Source: Novosphingobium terrae (GTDB lineage Bacteria; Pseudomonadota; Alphaproteobacteria; Sphingomonadales; Sphingomonadaceae). From it: 64,000 nt of DNA. The translations under genes and the position numbers were made by a program. This document shows, one piece after another, positions 29,826-39,807 of this stretch; positions within the stretch are counted from its first letter, which is position 1, and each line of letters begins with the position of its first letter. The notes under the pieces are model-generated. The model did no database searches, was not told the DNA's origin, and saw nothing but the letters and a program-made list of their open reading frames with translations. Where the stretch lies: assembly GCF_017163935.1 (NCBI RefSeq), contig NZ_JABVZR010000001.1, positions 1,178,001 to 1,242,000 on the forward strand, given 5' to 3'.

Positions 29826-30893
29826 ATGACTTCGCCGCGTATCGCCGTTGACGCGATGGGCGGTGATGAGGGTGTGCGCACGATGGTCGCTGGCGTGGCA
29901 TTGGCCCGTCAGCGGCATGATCGTGCGCGTTTCCTTTTGGTGGGTGACGAGGCCCAGATCAGCAGCGCGCTCGATCATCATTCCGATCTGCGTTCCGCTG
30001 TCGAGATCCTGCATGCGCAGGACGTGATCAGCGGAGAGGAAAAGCCCAGTCAGGCCTTGCGCCGTGCGCGCACCACCTCGATGGGGCTGGCCATTCACGC
30101 CGTGCGTGACGGGCTTGCCGGCGCCGCCCTTTCCGCGGGCAACACCGGCGCGCTGATGGCGATTTCCAAGCTGGCGCTGCGCACCATGCCGGGCATTGAC
30201 CGGCCTGCGCTGGCCGCTCTGCTGCCCACGCTGGACGCCAGCGATCTGGTGATGCTGGATCTTGGTGCCAACACGGAATGCGATGCCCGCAATCTGGTGC
30301 AGTTCGCCATCATGGGCGCGGCCTATTCGCGCATCGTGACGGGCCGGGCCGAGCCGCGCGTCCGCATTCTGAACATCGGCACCGAGGACAACAAGGGCAC
30401 CGAAGAACTGCGCGACGCTGCCGCTCAGCTCAAGGCTGCCGCTGCTGGCCTGTCGATCGCCTTCGATGGCTTCACCGAGGCGGACAAGCTCTGCCGCGGC
30501 GAGGTCGATGTGGTGGTCACCGATGGTTTTTCGGGCAACATTGCCCTGAAGGCTGTCGAGGGCACCGCGCGTTTCGTTGGTGATCTGCTGCGTCGTTCCT
30601 TTGCCTCTTCGCTGCGCTCCAAGATCGGTTTCCTGATCTCGCGTCCGGCGACGGAATTGCTCAAGCATCATCTCGATCCCAACAATCACAATGGCGCCGT
30701 CTTCCTCGGGTTGAACGGTGTGGTCGTGAAAAGCCATGGCAGCGCGAATGCGCTGGGCGTGGCCAATGCCGTGGGCGTGACCCAGCGGCTGCTGGAGGAA
30801 AAACTGACCGAGCATATTGCCGCCGACCTTGACCGGTTGGGGACCGACAAGATCCGTAACACCGCAAAGTCCGTGGCAGGTGCTTCTCAGTGA
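29826..30893 (+). CDS. plsX: Phosphate acyltransferase PlsX
   Basis: PlsX makes acyl-phosphate from acyl-ACP for PlsY-dependent phospholipid synthesis. It has 355 residues with [18 protein letters not shown] at the N-terminus, [15 protein letters not shown] [31 protein letters not shown] and [14 protein letters not shown] strong AGGAGGT precedes the ATG. It overlaps fabH by 4 bp (GTGA), coupling phospholipid and fatty acid initiation. Confidence 0.97.
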   Translation: MTSPRIAVDAMGGDEGVRTMVAGVALARQRHDRARFLLVGDEAQISSALDHHSDLRSAVEILHAQDVISGEEKPSQALRRARTTSMGLAIHAVRDGLAGAALSAGNTGALMAISKLALRTMPGIDRPALAALLPTLDASDLVMLDLGANTECDARNLVQFAIMGAAYSRIVTGRAEPRVRILNIGTEDNKGTEELRDAAAQLKAAAAGLSIAFDGFTEADKLCRGEVDVVVTDGFSGNIALKAVEGTARFVGDLLRRSFASSLRSKIGFLISRPATELLKHHLDPNNHNGAVFLGLNGVVVKSHGSANALGVANAVGVTQRLLEEKLTEHIAADLDRLGTDKIRNTAKSVAGASQ

Positions 30894-31861
30894 CCCTTCG
30901 ATCCGTGCTCACCGGCACCGGCAGTGCTCTGCCGGTGCGTCTCGTCACCAACGCCGAACTGGCGGAGAAGGTTGACACCAGCGACGAGTGGATCGTCGAA
31001 CGCACGGGCATCCGCACCCGTCATATCGCCGGTGAGGGCGAAACCACGGCCACGCTGGCCACCGATGCGGCGCGCAATGCGCTGGCCGCTGCGGGCCTGA
31101 CCGGGGCCGACATCGATCTGATCGTGCTGGCCACCGCCACGCCGGATCAGACCTTCCCCGCCACCGCCACCATCGTGCAGGACGCCATCGGCGCGCGGGG
31201 TGGCATCGCCTTTGACGTGGCGGCGGTCTGCTCGGGCTTCGTCTATGCCGTGGGCGTGGCCGATTCGATGCTGCGCACCGGCATGGCCAAGCGCGCGCTG
31301 GTGATCGGTTCGGAAACCTTCAGCCGCATCCTCGACTGGGAAGACCGCGCGACCTGCGTGCTTTTCGGCGACGGTGCAGGCGCCATCGTTCTGGAAGCGC
31401 GCGAGAGCGACGCAGCCGATGCACCCGGCATTCTGGCTACTCGCCTGCATGCCGATGGCGCGCATAACCAGCTTCTGTTCGTCGATGGCGGCGCCAGCAC
31501 CACCGGCGAGATCGGTAAGCTGCGCATGAAAGGCCGCGAGGTCTTCCGTCATGCCGTCAACAACCTCTCCAGCGTGCTGGGCGAGGTGCTGGGCGATGCG
31601 GGCTTCACCGCCGATGACATCGACTGGCTGGTGCCGCATCAGGCCAATGCCCGCATTCTGGACGCCACCGCCCGCAAGCTGAACATGGCGCCGGAGAAGG
31701 TGGTGGTCACCGTGGATCGCCATGCCAACACCTCTGCCGCCTCGGTGCCGCTGGCGCTGGACGTGGCGATGCGCGACGGGCGGATCAAGCCGGGTGATCT
31801 GGTGATGATCGAGGCGATGGGCGGCGGCTTTACCTGGGGCGCCAGCCTGATTCGCATCTGA
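30890..31861 (+). CDS. fabH: Beta-ketoacyl-ACP synthase III
   Basis: FabH condenses acetyl-CoA (or another acyl-CoA) with malonyl-ACP to begin fatty acid synthesis. It has 323 residues from a GTG start that overlaps the plsX stop. The catalytic Cys 114 lies in [10 protein letters not shown]. His and Asn of the triad are in VPHQANARI and [30 protein letters not shown] near residues 30-45 is typical. Confidence 0.97.
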   Translation: MTLRSVLTGTGSALPVRLVTNAELAEKVDTSDEWIVERTGIRTRHIAGEGETTATLATDAARNALAAAGLTGADIDLIVLATATPDQTFPATATIVQDAIGARGGIAFDVAAVCSGFVYAVGVADSMLRTGMAKRALVIGSETFSRILDWEDRATCVLFGDGAGAIVLEARESDAADAPGILATRLHADGAHNQLLFVDGGASTTGEIGKLRMKGREVFRHAVNNLSSVLGEVLGDAGFTADDIDWLVPHQANARILDATARKLNMAPEKVVVTVDRHANTSAASVPLALDVAMRDGRIKPGDLVMIEAMGGGFTWGASLIRI

Positions 31862-32035
31862 TTCGGCTCCGGCGAGGCATCTTGCCGGACGAATTTTACA
31901 TTCTTCGCACCATAGTGGAACAAATTGGCCCACGAATGCCTCCGCTTATGCAGGATGGCATTGTAATCCCGCGTGGATTTGCTATCCAATCGGACTCGGG
32001 AGGGTCGCTTTTTCAAGGCTATGGGGGGGAAACAG

Positions 32036-32332
32036 ATGCGCTCCATGAACACACTCACACGTGCAGATCTGGCCGAAGCCATCAATCGCAAACTGGGCTA
32101 TTCCCGAGCGGAATCGCTCGGCATGGTGGAAGCCATTCTCGATCACATGAGCGATGCTCTGGCTGAGGGTGAAAACGTCAAGATTTCCGGTTTCGGCACG
32201 TTCCTGCTCAGGGACAAGACCGAACGGATCGGACGCAATCCCAAGACCGGCGTCGAAGTGCCGATTACCCCGCGACGGGTGCTGACGTTCCGCGCCAGCC
32301 AGATGTTGAAAGACCGCGTTTCGGGTGAATGA
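32036..32332 (+). CDS. ihfA: Integration host factor alpha subunit
   Basis: This 98-residue DNA-bending protein of the HU/IHF family acts as a heterodimer with IhfB in nucleoid structure, replication and recombination. [32 protein letters not shown] and [19 protein letters not shown] (the Pro-tipped arm) identify the alpha chain. The start at ATG 32036 is 6 nt after GGGGGGA. ATG 32045 is an alternative. merR overlaps its stop by 4 bp. Confidence 0.95.
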   Translation: MRSMNTLTRADLAEAINRKLGYSRAESLGMVEAILDHMSDALAEGENVKISGFGTFLLRDKTERIGRNPKTGVEVPITPRRVLTFRASQMLKDRVSGE

Positions 32333-32958
32333 TCTTGCCGATGTTCGGCTCGGCAGAGACTGAGGGCATGACGTCAAGGAATCCCTTGACGAGCAGGCCC
32401 GAACAGCCTCATCAGCCGACGAAGACAGCCGGAGTGCCGGGGGGCGCTTCGGCTGTCACCGTTTCTGGGCCTGATATGTCTAAGCGAGGAAAAACCTTGG
32501 CCCCATCCGGCGACATCCAAGCGCTGTTGAATGACGGCAAGGCACCTGACGCTTTGCGCACCATTGGCGAGGTCACGCGCGCGCTCTCCATCGCCCCGCA
32601 TGTGCTGCGCTACTGGGAGGAGCAGTTCCCCATGCTGCGCCCGGTCAAGCGTAGCGGCGGCAGGCGCTATTACCGGCCCGAGGACGTGGTGCTGCTGGTC
32701 GAGATCCACCGGCTGGTCCATGCCCAAGGCTATACGCTGCGCGGTGCCCGGCAATATCTGGAAGAGCGGGCGAGGGCGCCAAAGGCTGCCGCTCAGCCCG
32801 TCATCGCCATACCGGAACCTGCCAAGCCGCAGCCGCTTCTGCCTTTGCTGATGGATGCACCGCCGCTTGCGCCTGTGCTGGGGTTGCCTCAGGATGATCT
32901 GCTGGATGCGCTGATCGGGTTGCGGGGCGATCTGGCTCGGTTGCTGGGAGAAGAATAA
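32329..32958 (+). CDS. MerR-family transcriptional regulator
   Basis: This regulator of up to 209 residues has a MerR winged helix ([19 protein letters not shown], then [20 protein letters not shown]) and a following helix. The C-terminal third is Pro/Ala-rich with no effector domain visible. It follows ihfA in most alphaproteobacteria, its target being unclear. The start is uncertain: ATG 32329 overlaps the ihfA stop (ATGA), while ATG 32341, 32368 or 32476 would remove a disordered N-terminus. Confidence 0.88.
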   Translation: MILPMFGSAETEGMTSRNPLTSRPEQPHQPTKTAGVPGGASAVTVSGPDMSKRGKTLAPSGDIQALLNDGKAPDALRTIGEVTRALSIAPHVLRYWEEQFPMLRPVKRSGGRRYYRPEDVVLLVEIHRLVHAQGYTLRGARQYLEERARAPKAAAQPVIAIPEPAKPQPLLPLLMDAPPLAPVLGLPQDDLLDALIGLRGDLARLLGEE

Positions 32959-32971
32959 GGAAAGGGCAAAT

Positions 32972-33243
32972 GCGAGGGTGTTACACCCTCGCGCTCCCGG
33001 GTTTTGTCAGCGTGGGCGCTTCGGGTTCAGCCAAAGAGCAACGTCGCAGCGCCGCAGGCAACAATCCCAAGCCAGCGCTAGCGTTCATGGATCAACTGCC
33101 TGCGGCGCTTTCGGCTGCGCAGGAGGAGAGGTTTAGCGCTTGGATCGGGTGCCACCACCCTATCGTCGGAAGACGGAATGGGAGCGCGAGGGCCCGGAGC
33201 ATGTCTCTTGAGACATGCGACAAACCAGAGGCTCCCCCCTCGC
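32972..33243 (+). repeat. Intergenic hairpin-bounded repeat, copy 4 (long right-hand variant)
   Basis: The left hairpin GCGAGGGTGTTACACCCTCG (from 32972) is followed by GCTCCCGGGTTTTGTCAGCG, the GCCGCAGGC/GCCTGCGGC pair and CCACCCTATCGTCGGAAGACGG. The right end, instead of a 21-bp hairpin, has a 58-bp arm from GCGAGGGCCCGGA to CCCCCCTCGC that encloses the palindrome GCATGTCTC-TT-GAGACATGC (33199-33218). It fills the 303-bp gap between convergent merR and sixA. Confidence 0.85.
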
Positions 33244-33260
33244 ATCTTCTCTTAAATCCC

Positions 33261-33818
33261 TTAAAGCGGCTCGCCCCCGGCCAGATCGCGCGGGCGCTTG
33301 AGATGCGTAAATCGCGCGCAACCATCTTCCACCTGCGCCCAGCGCTCCACATCCAGCTCCAGCACGGCGAAGCTGGCGGTGGGGAATTTCATCTCCACCT
33401 CGTCACGCAGCGGGCTTGAGCCATTGTCAGGCACGAGATCGAAGATCAGGTCTTCCAGCCCCGGATTGTGCCCGACCATCAGCACGGTGTTGAGGTTCTC
33501 ATCCAGCTCGCGCAGCACGTCGATCAGCGTGACCGAACTGGCGAGATAGAGCCGGCGGTCCCAGTTGATCGCCAGCGCGGCGCCTTGGGGCATGCCCGCG
33601 CCCTCGGCGGCTAGTTCGATGGTTTGCGCCGCGCGGACGGCGGGGGAGGACATCACGCGGTCCCATGTGAAGCCCTGCTGCTGGCTCCACTCGCTGATGT
33701 GCTGGCCCATGCGGGGGGCCCAGCGCAGGCCGCGCGCATTCAGGGGGCGGTCGAAATCGCGGGCACGCGGATCGTCCCAGTCGGATTTGGCGTGGCGGAA
33801 GATGCCCAGAGTCTTCAT
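33261..33818 (-). CDS. sixA: SixA-type phosphohistidine phosphatase
   Basis: This 185-residue histidine phosphatase has the RHG-like motif FRHAKSDWDD at residues 6-15, SSPAVRAAQT, and VLMVGHNPGLEDL with the second catalytic His. SixA acts on phosphorylated histidine of signalling proteins such as ArcB or the PTS in enterobacteria. The target here is unknown. ATG 33818 begins the family sequence MKTLGIF. ATG 33833 would overlap the helicase stop (ATGACTAA) and couple the two genes, and neither has a good binding site. Confidence 0.88.
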   Translation of the reverse strand: MKTLGIFRHAKSDWDDPRARDFDRPLNARGLRWAPRMGQHISEWSQQQGFTWDRVMSSPAVRAAQTIELAAEGAGMPQGAALAINWDRRLYLASSVTLIDVLRELDENLNTVLMVGHNPGLEDLIFDLVPDNGSSPLRDEVEMKFPTASFAVLELDVERWAQVEDGCARFTHLKRPRDLAGGEPL

Positions 33819-33825
33819 GCGTGTT

Positions 33826-36567
33826 TTAGTCATCCGTTGCGGCGGGCGTTGCCTCTGCCCAAGCAGAAACACCCGCGCTCACCCGTTGTAAAGCCTCATC
33901 GAGTGAAAGGCGATGAACGGGTGTGCCGGGCGGAAAGGCGCTGAGCAAGCGGCTAGGGAAGGCCGAGGAGAGCACCACGAAATGGCCCTTGTCACCCTGG
34001 GTGCGGATCAGGCGCCCGAAGGCCTGCGCCAACCGCGCCCGAATGATCCGGTCGTCATGGGCCTGACCGCCGCCGGGATGCGCGGCGCGGCGGGCGCGGT
34101 GCAGGATGGTGGGTTTGGGCCATGGCACCTGTTCCATCACCACGAGGCGCAGCGAGTGGCCGGGCACGTCCACGCCGTCGCGCAGGGCATCGGTGCCCAG
34201 CAGGCTGGCCTTGGGATCGTCGCGGAAGATGTCGACCAGCGTTCCGGTGTCGATGGGGTCGACATGCTGGGCGTAGAGCGGCAGGCCGCCGCGCGCCAAC
34301 CGGTCGGCGATGCGGCCATGGACGGCGCGCAGGCGGCGGATCGCGGTGAAGAGCCCCAGCACGCCGCCGCCGCTCGCCTCGATCAGGCGGCCATAGGCGG
34401 CGGCCAGCGCGGGGATGTCGCCGCGCGGCACATCGTTGACGATCAGCACCTCGGCCTGATTGGCGTAGTCGAAGGGGCTGTCGAAGGCGGCGGTCTTGGT
34501 GGGGCTGTCGAGATGCGCCGCGCCGGAGCGGGCCAGAGCGGTGTCCCAGTCGTCGCCCGCGTCGGAGCGGTCGCGCAAGGTGGCGCTGGTCAGCATCACG
34601 CCGTGGGCGCCGTTGAGCACGGTGGAGGCAAAGGGGCGCGTGGGGTCGAGCCAGTGGCGGTGCAGGCCCATATCGAACTCGCGCCCGTCGGAGCGTTCCA
34701 GCGCCAGCCAGTCGACGAAATCGGGGCCATCCATCGCCTCGCCGCCGACACGGGCCAGCAAGGCCTCCCACGCGCCGATCAGATCGACGCGCCAGCCCAA
34801 GGATTGCCGCGCACCTTCGATGCGGGCGCGGCCTTGGCCATCCAGCCAGTCGGGCGGATCGGCAAGGATCGCTTCGAGGCGCAGGCCCAGCTTGACCAGC
34901 GGGCGGCGCAAGTCGCCCAAAGCCTGCCCGGCGTTCTGGGCGGCCTCGATAAAGGGGCCATCAAGCCCGGCGGCCTCGGTTTCCAGACCATAGCCGCCTT
35001 CCTGCCCGCCGCTTTCGTCGCGGGCATAGACGGTGGCGCGCACGGCGGCGAACAATTCTTCCAGCGGGCCGGAGGGTTCGCCCTCCACCACGCGGGCCAG
35101 CCAGCCGTCGCCGTTGAGCGCTTCGGCGGCGGCGCGGGCCTGAGTGATCGCCAGAGCGCCTGCCTCGTCATAGGAGGCGACATCGGCGAGGCGCGCGGAA
35201 AGCCCCCGGCGGCGGCCTTTGGAGCCCTTTTCCGGGCCGATGACCCAGCGGCGCAGTTCGATGGCCTCGCTGCCGGTGAGTTCGGCGGCGAAGGTGCTGT
35301 CGGCGGCCTCGAAGATATGGTGGCCTTCGTCGAAGACGATGCGGGTGGGGCGCTGGGCGACATCGCGGCCCCGCGCGGCGTTCACCATCACCAGCGCATG
35401 GTTGGCGATGACCAGTTCCGCCTCGGCGCTGGCGCGGGCGGCGCGCTCGATGAAGCATTTGCGGTAGTGGGGGCAGCCGGCATAGACGCATTCGCCGCGC
35501 CGGTCGGTCAGGGCTGCCACGCCGCGGTTGCGGAACAATGTGGGCAGCCAGCCGGGCAGATCGCCGCCGATCATATCGCCATCAGCAGAGTATGCCGCCC
35601 AGCGGGCGACCAGTTGTGCCATGATCCCGGCGCGGGCCTGAAAGCCGCCTTGCAGCGCGTCCTCAAGGTTGAGCAGGCAGAGGTAGTTCTCGCGGCCCTT
35701 GCGCACCACGACGCGGGCCGGGCCGGGGTTGGGGCCCCAGATGCGGGCGGCCTCGCGCCGCAGCTGGCGTTGCAGCGCCTTGGTGTAGGTGCTGACCCAG
35801 ACCGTGCCGCCCGAGGCCTGCGCCCACAGCGAGGCCGGGGTGAGATAGCCCAGCGTCTTGCCGGTGCCGGTGCCCGCCTCGGCCAGCAGCATATGCGGCG
35901 TGTCGCGTGAGGGGCGGGGGGCGAAGATATGGCCCACGGACTGCGCGTAATCGCGCTGGGCGATGCGCGGTTCGGCGCCGGTTTCGCTCAGGGCTCCGGT
36001 GATTTCTGCCAGACGCAGCGCGATGGCTTCGGGCGGAAGGTTGATCTGCGCGGGCTGGGGGCGGGGGGCGGCTTCCTCCCATTCGGGCAGGCGGGAGAAG
36101 AGCCAGCGCTCGGCCCGGCCCGGATTGGCGATGCGCGCCGAGAGCAGAGTCGCCCATGGCCAGCGCAGGCGGATCATGGCTTGCAGGCCGGTCCATGCGC
36201 CTTCGCGCTCGGCCCAGTCGGGGCTTTCGCAGCGTTCCAGCAGGATGGATGCTGCCTGTTGCAGCAGGGCGGGGACAGCCTCGTCGCTGTCGGGTTCGGT
36301 GAGGCCCAGCGCATGGGCCAGGCCCTTGGGCGTGGGCACCATAAAGCGCGCGGGGTGGACGAAGGCGAACAGCTCCAGCAGGTCGAGGCCGGAGAGGTCG
36401 GGATAGCCCAGACGCGTCGCCACCAGCGGCGCGTTGAGCATCAGCAGTGGCGTGTCCGCCGCCGTGACGATCGCCTCGCCCTTGCCGACCAGCCGCGTCG
36501 CCTCACGCTCGCGCAGCCAGCAGCCGGAGTGGCTGGCATGCAGGGCGGGAAGGGCGCGTGTTTCCAT
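33826..36567 (-). CDS. DinG-type iron-sulfur DNA helicase
   Basis: This superfamily 2 helicase of the XPD/DinG family has 913 residues from ATG 36567 (GGAAC 6 nt upstream). An ATG 15 bp earlier is also possible. Visible motifs are Walker A AEAGTGTGKTLGYLTPA, the DEAH-like box IVFDEGHHIFEA, and four cysteines (NYLCLLN, then CVYAGCPHYRKC) that should hold a 4Fe-4S cluster. The C-terminal motor has LGTDALRDGVDVPGHSL and QAFGRLIRTQGDKGHF. It probably unwinds forked or R-loop DNA with 5'-3' polarity. It is followed by sixA. Confidence 0.93.
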   Translation of the reverse strand: METRALPALHASHSGCWLREREATRLVGKGEAIVTAADTPLLMLNAPLVATRLGYPDLSGLDLLELFAFVHPARFMVPTPKGLAHALGLTEPDSDEAVPALLQQAASILLERCESPDWAEREGAWTGLQAMIRLRWPWATLLSARIANPGRAERWLFSRLPEWEEAAPRPQPAQINLPPEAIALRLAEITGALSETGAEPRIAQRDYAQSVGHIFAPRPSRDTPHMLLAEAGTGTGKTLGYLTPASLWAQASGGTVWVSTYTKALQRQLRREAARIWGPNPGPARVVVRKGRENYLCLLNLEDALQGGFQARAGIMAQLVARWAAYSADGDMIGGDLPGWLPTLFRNRGVAALTDRRGECVYAGCPHYRKCFIERAARASAEAELVIANHALVMVNAARGRDVAQRPTRIVFDEGHHIFEAADSTFAAELTGSEAIELRRWVIGPEKGSKGRRRGLSARLADVASYDEAGALAITQARAAAEALNGDGWLARVVEGEPSGPLEELFAAVRATVYARDESGGQEGGYGLETEAAGLDGPFIEAAQNAGQALGDLRRPLVKLGLRLEAILADPPDWLDGQGRARIEGARQSLGWRVDLIGAWEALLARVGGEAMDGPDFVDWLALERSDGREFDMGLHRHWLDPTRPFASTVLNGAHGVMLTSATLRDRSDAGDDWDTALARSGAAHLDSPTKTAAFDSPFDYANQAEVLIVNDVPRGDIPALAAAYGRLIEASGGGVLGLFTAIRRLRAVHGRIADRLARGGLPLYAQHVDPIDTGTLVDIFRDDPKASLLGTDALRDGVDVPGHSLRLVVMEQVPWPKPTILHRARRAAHPGGGQAHDDRIIRARLAQAFGRLIRTQGDKGHFVVLSSAFPSRLLSAFPPGTPVHRLSLDEALQRVSAGVSAWAEATPAATDD

Positions 36568-36645
36568 AGTGTTCCAGCGCATAGGCGCGGGGGTATGGGC
36601 GCTGCAAGTGGTTTGGGCGCAGACGGCGGTGGGAAAGCCTGCGCT

Positions 36646-36792
36646 TCAGCCGAAAAGGATGCGTTCCAGCAAGGAGAGCGGGCGCGGCATCGAGCGAATG
36701 GGCCCATGCAGGCGCAGCCGGTCGCACGGGTTCATGGGGAGGCGAAAGGGGGCGGGCGCGGGGGCGGTGGGGGTAACGGAGTCGGGTGTCAT
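36646..36792 (-). CDS. Small protein of unknown function (48 aa)
   Basis: This short ORF runs from ATG 36792, 7 nt after CGGAGAG, to a stop at 36646. It begins MTPDSVTPTAPAPAP and ends DRLRLHGPIRSMPRPLSLLE followed by RILFG. The basic, Leu/Pro-rich tail recalls small uncharacterised proteins seen in sphingomonads. The gene lies in the 380-bp gap between the helicase and lysS and may share the minus-strand transcript of the helicase. It is too short for a confident call. Confidence 0.4.
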   Translation of the reverse strand: MTPDSVTPTAPAPAPFRLPMNPCDRLRLHGPIRSMPRPLSLLERILFG

Positions 36793-36959
36793 GGCACTCT
36801 CCGAAAAAGGCGGCGTGGAGAGGATGCAACGCGCCGCTTGTCGAGAGATTAACGAAACCTTCCGCATCTGTCCCAAGGGATATTTACGCTCATGCGAAAT
36901 GCGGCGTTTTGGCCAGTTGGGGCTTGCGAAATCCGCGCGTGCGGGCAAAAGCGCGAGCT

Positions 36960-38591
36960 ATGACTGACACCGATCTCCAGACCGCCGCAAATCTTGCTTC
37001 AGCAGCCATGGCGTCCAAAGCATGGCCCTTCGAAGAGGCCCGCAAGCTGCTCAAGCGCTATCCGCAGGGCAAAGGCAAAGACGGTCAGGATGTGCCGGTG
37101 CTGTTCGAGACCGGCTATGGCCCCAGCGGTCTGCCGCATATCGGCACGTTTCAGGAGGTGCTGCGCACGACTCTGGTGCGCCGCGCCTATGAGGTGCTGA
37201 CCGGCAAGCCCACCCGTCTGGTGGCTTTCTCCGACGATATGGATGGCCTCCGCAAGGTGCCCGACAATGTGCCCAACAAGGAGATGCTGGCCGAGCATCT
37301 GGGCAAGCCGCTGTCGCGCATCCCCGATCCCTTCGGCACGCATGAGAGCTTTGCGCATCACAACAATGCGATGCTGCGCGCCTTCCTCGACCAGTTCGGC
37401 TTCGATTACGAGTTCGTCTCGGCCAGCGACCGCTACAATTCGGGTGAGTTCGACGAGGCCTTGCGCGGCGTGCTGCGCAATTTCGACAAGATCATGGGCA
37501 TCATGCTGCCCACCCTGCGCGAGGAGCGCCGCAAGACCTATTCGCCGATCCTGCCCGTGTCGCCCACCAGCGGCATTGTGCTTCAGGTGCCCATCGAGGT
37601 GGTGGATGCCGAGGCCGGCCTGATCCGCTTCGAGGATGAGGGTGAGACGGTTGAGCTGTGCATTTTCAAGGGCAATGCCAAGCTGCAGTGGAAGGTCGAC
37701 TGGGCCATGCGCTGGGTGGCGCTGGGCGTCGATTACGAGATGTGCGGCAAGGATCTGACCGACAGCGTGACTCAGAGCGGCAAGATCGCCAGCGTGCTGG
37801 GCGGGCGCAAGCCGGAGGGGCTGATCTACGAACTGTTCCTCGACGAGAATGGCGAGAAGATCTCCAAGTCCAAGGGCAACGGCCTCACCATCGAGCAGTG
37901 GCTGACCTATGGCAGCGAGGAATCGCTGGGCTTCTACCTCTTCCGCGAACCCAAGAGCGCCAAGAGCCTGCACACCGGCATCATCGGTCGCGCGGTGGAC
38001 GAATATTGGCAGTTCCGCGAGAAGATCCCCACCCAGCCCATCGAGCAGCAGTTGGGCAACCCCGTGTGGCACCTGCTACGCACCAATGGCGCCAGCATCG
38101 GCGGCGAGGGCGACAAGCTGCCCGTGACCTATGGTCTGCTGCTCAATCTGGTGGGCGTGCTGGGCGCCAATGCCACGCGTGAGCAGGTCTGGTCCTACCT
38201 CGCCAATTATGTTGAGGATGCCACGCCTGAGGCCCATCCCGCGCTCGATACGCTGGTGACCTGCGCGCTGGCCTACAACCGCGACTTTATCGCCCCCACG
38301 CTGAACCGCCGCGCGCCCGAGAATGGCGAAGTGGCGGCTCTGACCGCGCTGGACGAGGAACTGGCTGCCACCAGCGACGATGCCACAGCGGAAGAGCTAC
38401 AGAACATTGTCTACGAAATCGGCAAGGACCCGCATTACGGCTTCGAGAGCCTGCGTGACTGGTTCAAGGCGCTGTATGAGACGCTGCTGGGTTCGTCTGC
38501 CGGGCCGCGCATGGGGTCCTTCATCGCGCTCTACGGCATCGAGAACACGCGCAAGCTGATTGCTCAGGCTTTGGAGAGCGCCAAGGCCTGA
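36960..38591 (+). CDS. lysS: Class I lysyl-tRNA synthetase
   Basis: This is the archaeal-type, class I LysRS (LysK) of 543 residues, unrelated in fold to the common class II enzyme. HIGH-like motif GPSGLPHIGTFQEV has His 60-Thr 63 and the KMSKS-like KISKSKGNGL is at 300-304. ATG 36960 is chosen since earlier in-frame codons give no family sequence. Class I LysRS is known in alphaproteobacteria, spirochaetes and archaea. Confidence 0.95.
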   Translation: MTDTDLQTAANLASAAMASKAWPFEEARKLLKRYPQGKGKDGQDVPVLFETGYGPSGLPHIGTFQEVLRTTLVRRAYEVLTGKPTRLVAFSDDMDGLRKVPDNVPNKEMLAEHLGKPLSRIPDPFGTHESFAHHNNAMLRAFLDQFGFDYEFVSASDRYNSGEFDEALRGVLRNFDKIMGIMLPTLREERRKTYSPILPVSPTSGIVLQVPIEVVDAEAGLIRFEDEGETVELCIFKGNAKLQWKVDWAMRWVALGVDYEMCGKDLTDSVTQSGKIASVLGGRKPEGLIYELFLDENGEKISKSKGNGLTIEQWLTYGSEESLGFYLFREPKSAKSLHTGIIGRAVDEYWQFREKIPTQPIEQQLGNPVWHLLRTNGASIGGEGDKLPVTYGLLLNLVGVLGANATREQVWSYLANYVEDATPEAHPALDTLVTCALAYNRDFIAPTLNRRAPENGEVAALTALDEELAATSDDATAEELQNIVYEIGKDPHYGFESLRDWFKALYETLLGSSAGPRMGSFIALYGIENTRKLIAQALESAKA

Positions 38592-38614
38592 TCTGAAACC
38601 GAAAGAGGCGGCCC

Positions 38615-39145
38615 ATGAAGCTGGACAACACGCCCGAAGCGCTTGCCGAAAAGCTGCTGGGCCGCCCTTTCGATCAACTCGACGAGGACGAGCAGCATGT
38701 GCTGCGCCATGTCCTCTCGCGCGATGTCAGCCTTGAGGATGATGAGACGCAAGCCGCCAAGGCCGGCTTCGGTGACCGGCTGGCCGACCGCGTGGCGAAA
38801 GTCGGCGGCAGCTGGGGTTTCATCATCTGGTTTATGGTGACGCTGCTGGGCTGGATGCTGCTCAACAGCCCGCTGGTTTCGCGCTGGATCGGCCAGTGGG
38901 ACCCGTACCCCTACATCTTCCTCAACCTGATGCTCTCGATGCTGGCGGCGGTGCAGGCCCCGGTCATCATGATGAGCCAGAACCGCCAAAGCGCGCGTGA
39001 TCGCATCTACAATCGGCACGATTACGAGATCAATCTGCGCACCACCATCGAGATCGTCCGCCTGCATCGCAAGATTGATCGGCTGACGGGGAAGGTGGAG
39101 CGTCTGATGCATCCGGGGGAGCATAAGAAGGGCGTTAAGGAGTAA
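38615..39145 (+). CDS. DUF1003-family membrane protein
   Basis: This is a 176-residue protein with two central hydrophobic helices (about residues 68-88 and 103-126), preceded by an acidic helical N-terminus (LDEDEQHVLRHVL) and followed by IMMSQNRQSARDRIYNRHDYEIN split over the family signature. DUF1003 members have no established function. It begins 23 bp after lysS behind AAAGAGGCGG and may be co-transcribed. Confidence 0.88.
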   Translation: MKLDNTPEALAEKLLGRPFDQLDEDEQHVLRHVLSRDVSLEDDETQAAKAGFGDRLADRVAKVGGSWGFIIWFMVTLLGWMLLNSPLVSRWIGQWDPYPYIFLNLMLSMLAAVQAPVIMMSQNRQSARDRIYNRHDYEINLRTTIEIVRLHRKIDRLTGKVERLMHPGEHKKGVKE

Positions 39146-39154
39146 AGGGGACAT

Positions 39155-39389
39155 GCGAGGGTGTTACACCCTCGCGCTCCCGGGTTTTGTCAGCGTAGGC
39201 GCTTCGGGTTCGGCCAAAGAGCAACGTTGCAGCGCCGCAGGCAACAATCCCAAGTCAGCGCTATCGCTCAAGGATCGACGGCCTGCGGCGCTTTAGCCAT
39301 CGCAGGTGGAGAGGTCGGGCGCAGCATTTCGGCGCCACCACCCCATCGCCGGAAGACGGAATGGGAGCGCGAGGGGGTAACCCCCTCGC
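39155..39389 (+). repeat. Intergenic hairpin-bounded repeat, copy 5
   Basis: This 235-bp element is very close to copy 4 over its left half. It runs from hairpin GCGAGGGTGTTACACCCTCG (from 39155) to GCGAGGGGGTAACCCCCTCG (from 39369), with GCTCCC / GGGAGC inside the ends. It lies between two plus-strand genes (DUF1003 and the VOC protein), the only full copy between co-directional plus genes. Confidence 0.85.
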
Positions 39390-39447
39390 ATCTTCTACTT
39401 CCTACCTTCCTCAACCCGGGTTACCTTCCCAAAAACAGGAGGGCATC

Positions 39448-39804
39448 ATGACAGTCGTGGGCATCGGCGGTGTGTTTTTCCGGGCTAAAGATCCGGCGGC
39501 GCTTCAGGCATGGTATCGCCAGCATCTAGGCATTGGCGGTGAGGACCCTTTCCACTGGACGCAGACGGCAGGCCCGGCGCTGTTCATGCCCTTCAAGCAG
39601 GACACCGATTACTTTCCCGCCGCCAAACAGTGGATGATCAACTTCCGGGTCACAGGGCTGGCCGAGATGATCGCCACACTGCGCGCATCCGGGATCGAAG
39701 TGACCACCCATGCCGATTGGGACACGCCCCAGACCGGCAAGTTCGCCCATATCACGGACCCGGAAGGCAATATGGTCGAACTCTGGGAGCCACCCCAGAG
39801 CTAA
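39448..39804 (+). CDS. VOC-family (glyoxalase/bleomycin resistance-like) protein
   Basis: This small 118-residue vicinal-oxygen-chelate fold protein starts at ATG 39448 with AGGAGGG 5 nt upstream. The pattern GIGGVFFRAKDPAALQAWY at the start, a central segment INFRVTGLAEMIATLRA and the C-terminal HITDPEGNMVELWEP (metal-binding Glu) are characteristic. Enzymatic activity cannot be deduced, since many such proteins are uncharacterised isomerases or binding proteins. It converges on the gene at 39808 with a 3-bp gap. Confidence 0.88.
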   Translation: MTVVGIGGVFFRAKDPAALQAWYRQHLGIGGEDPFHWTQTAGPALFMPFKQDTDYFPAAKQWMINFRVTGLAEMIATLRASGIEVTTHADWDTPQTGKFAHITDPEGNMVELWEPPQS

Positions 39805-39807
39805 CCT

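Noticed and set aside
33913..35910. 665-codon open frame antisense to the DinG-type helicase
   Set aside because: The helicase motifs on the other strand are unambiguous, and this frame is low-complexity Gly/Ala/Gln/Asp.
36786..36959. N-terminal extension of lysS
   Set aside because: The added residues do not resemble LysRS, and the small minus-strand ORF and promoter region occupy this stretch.
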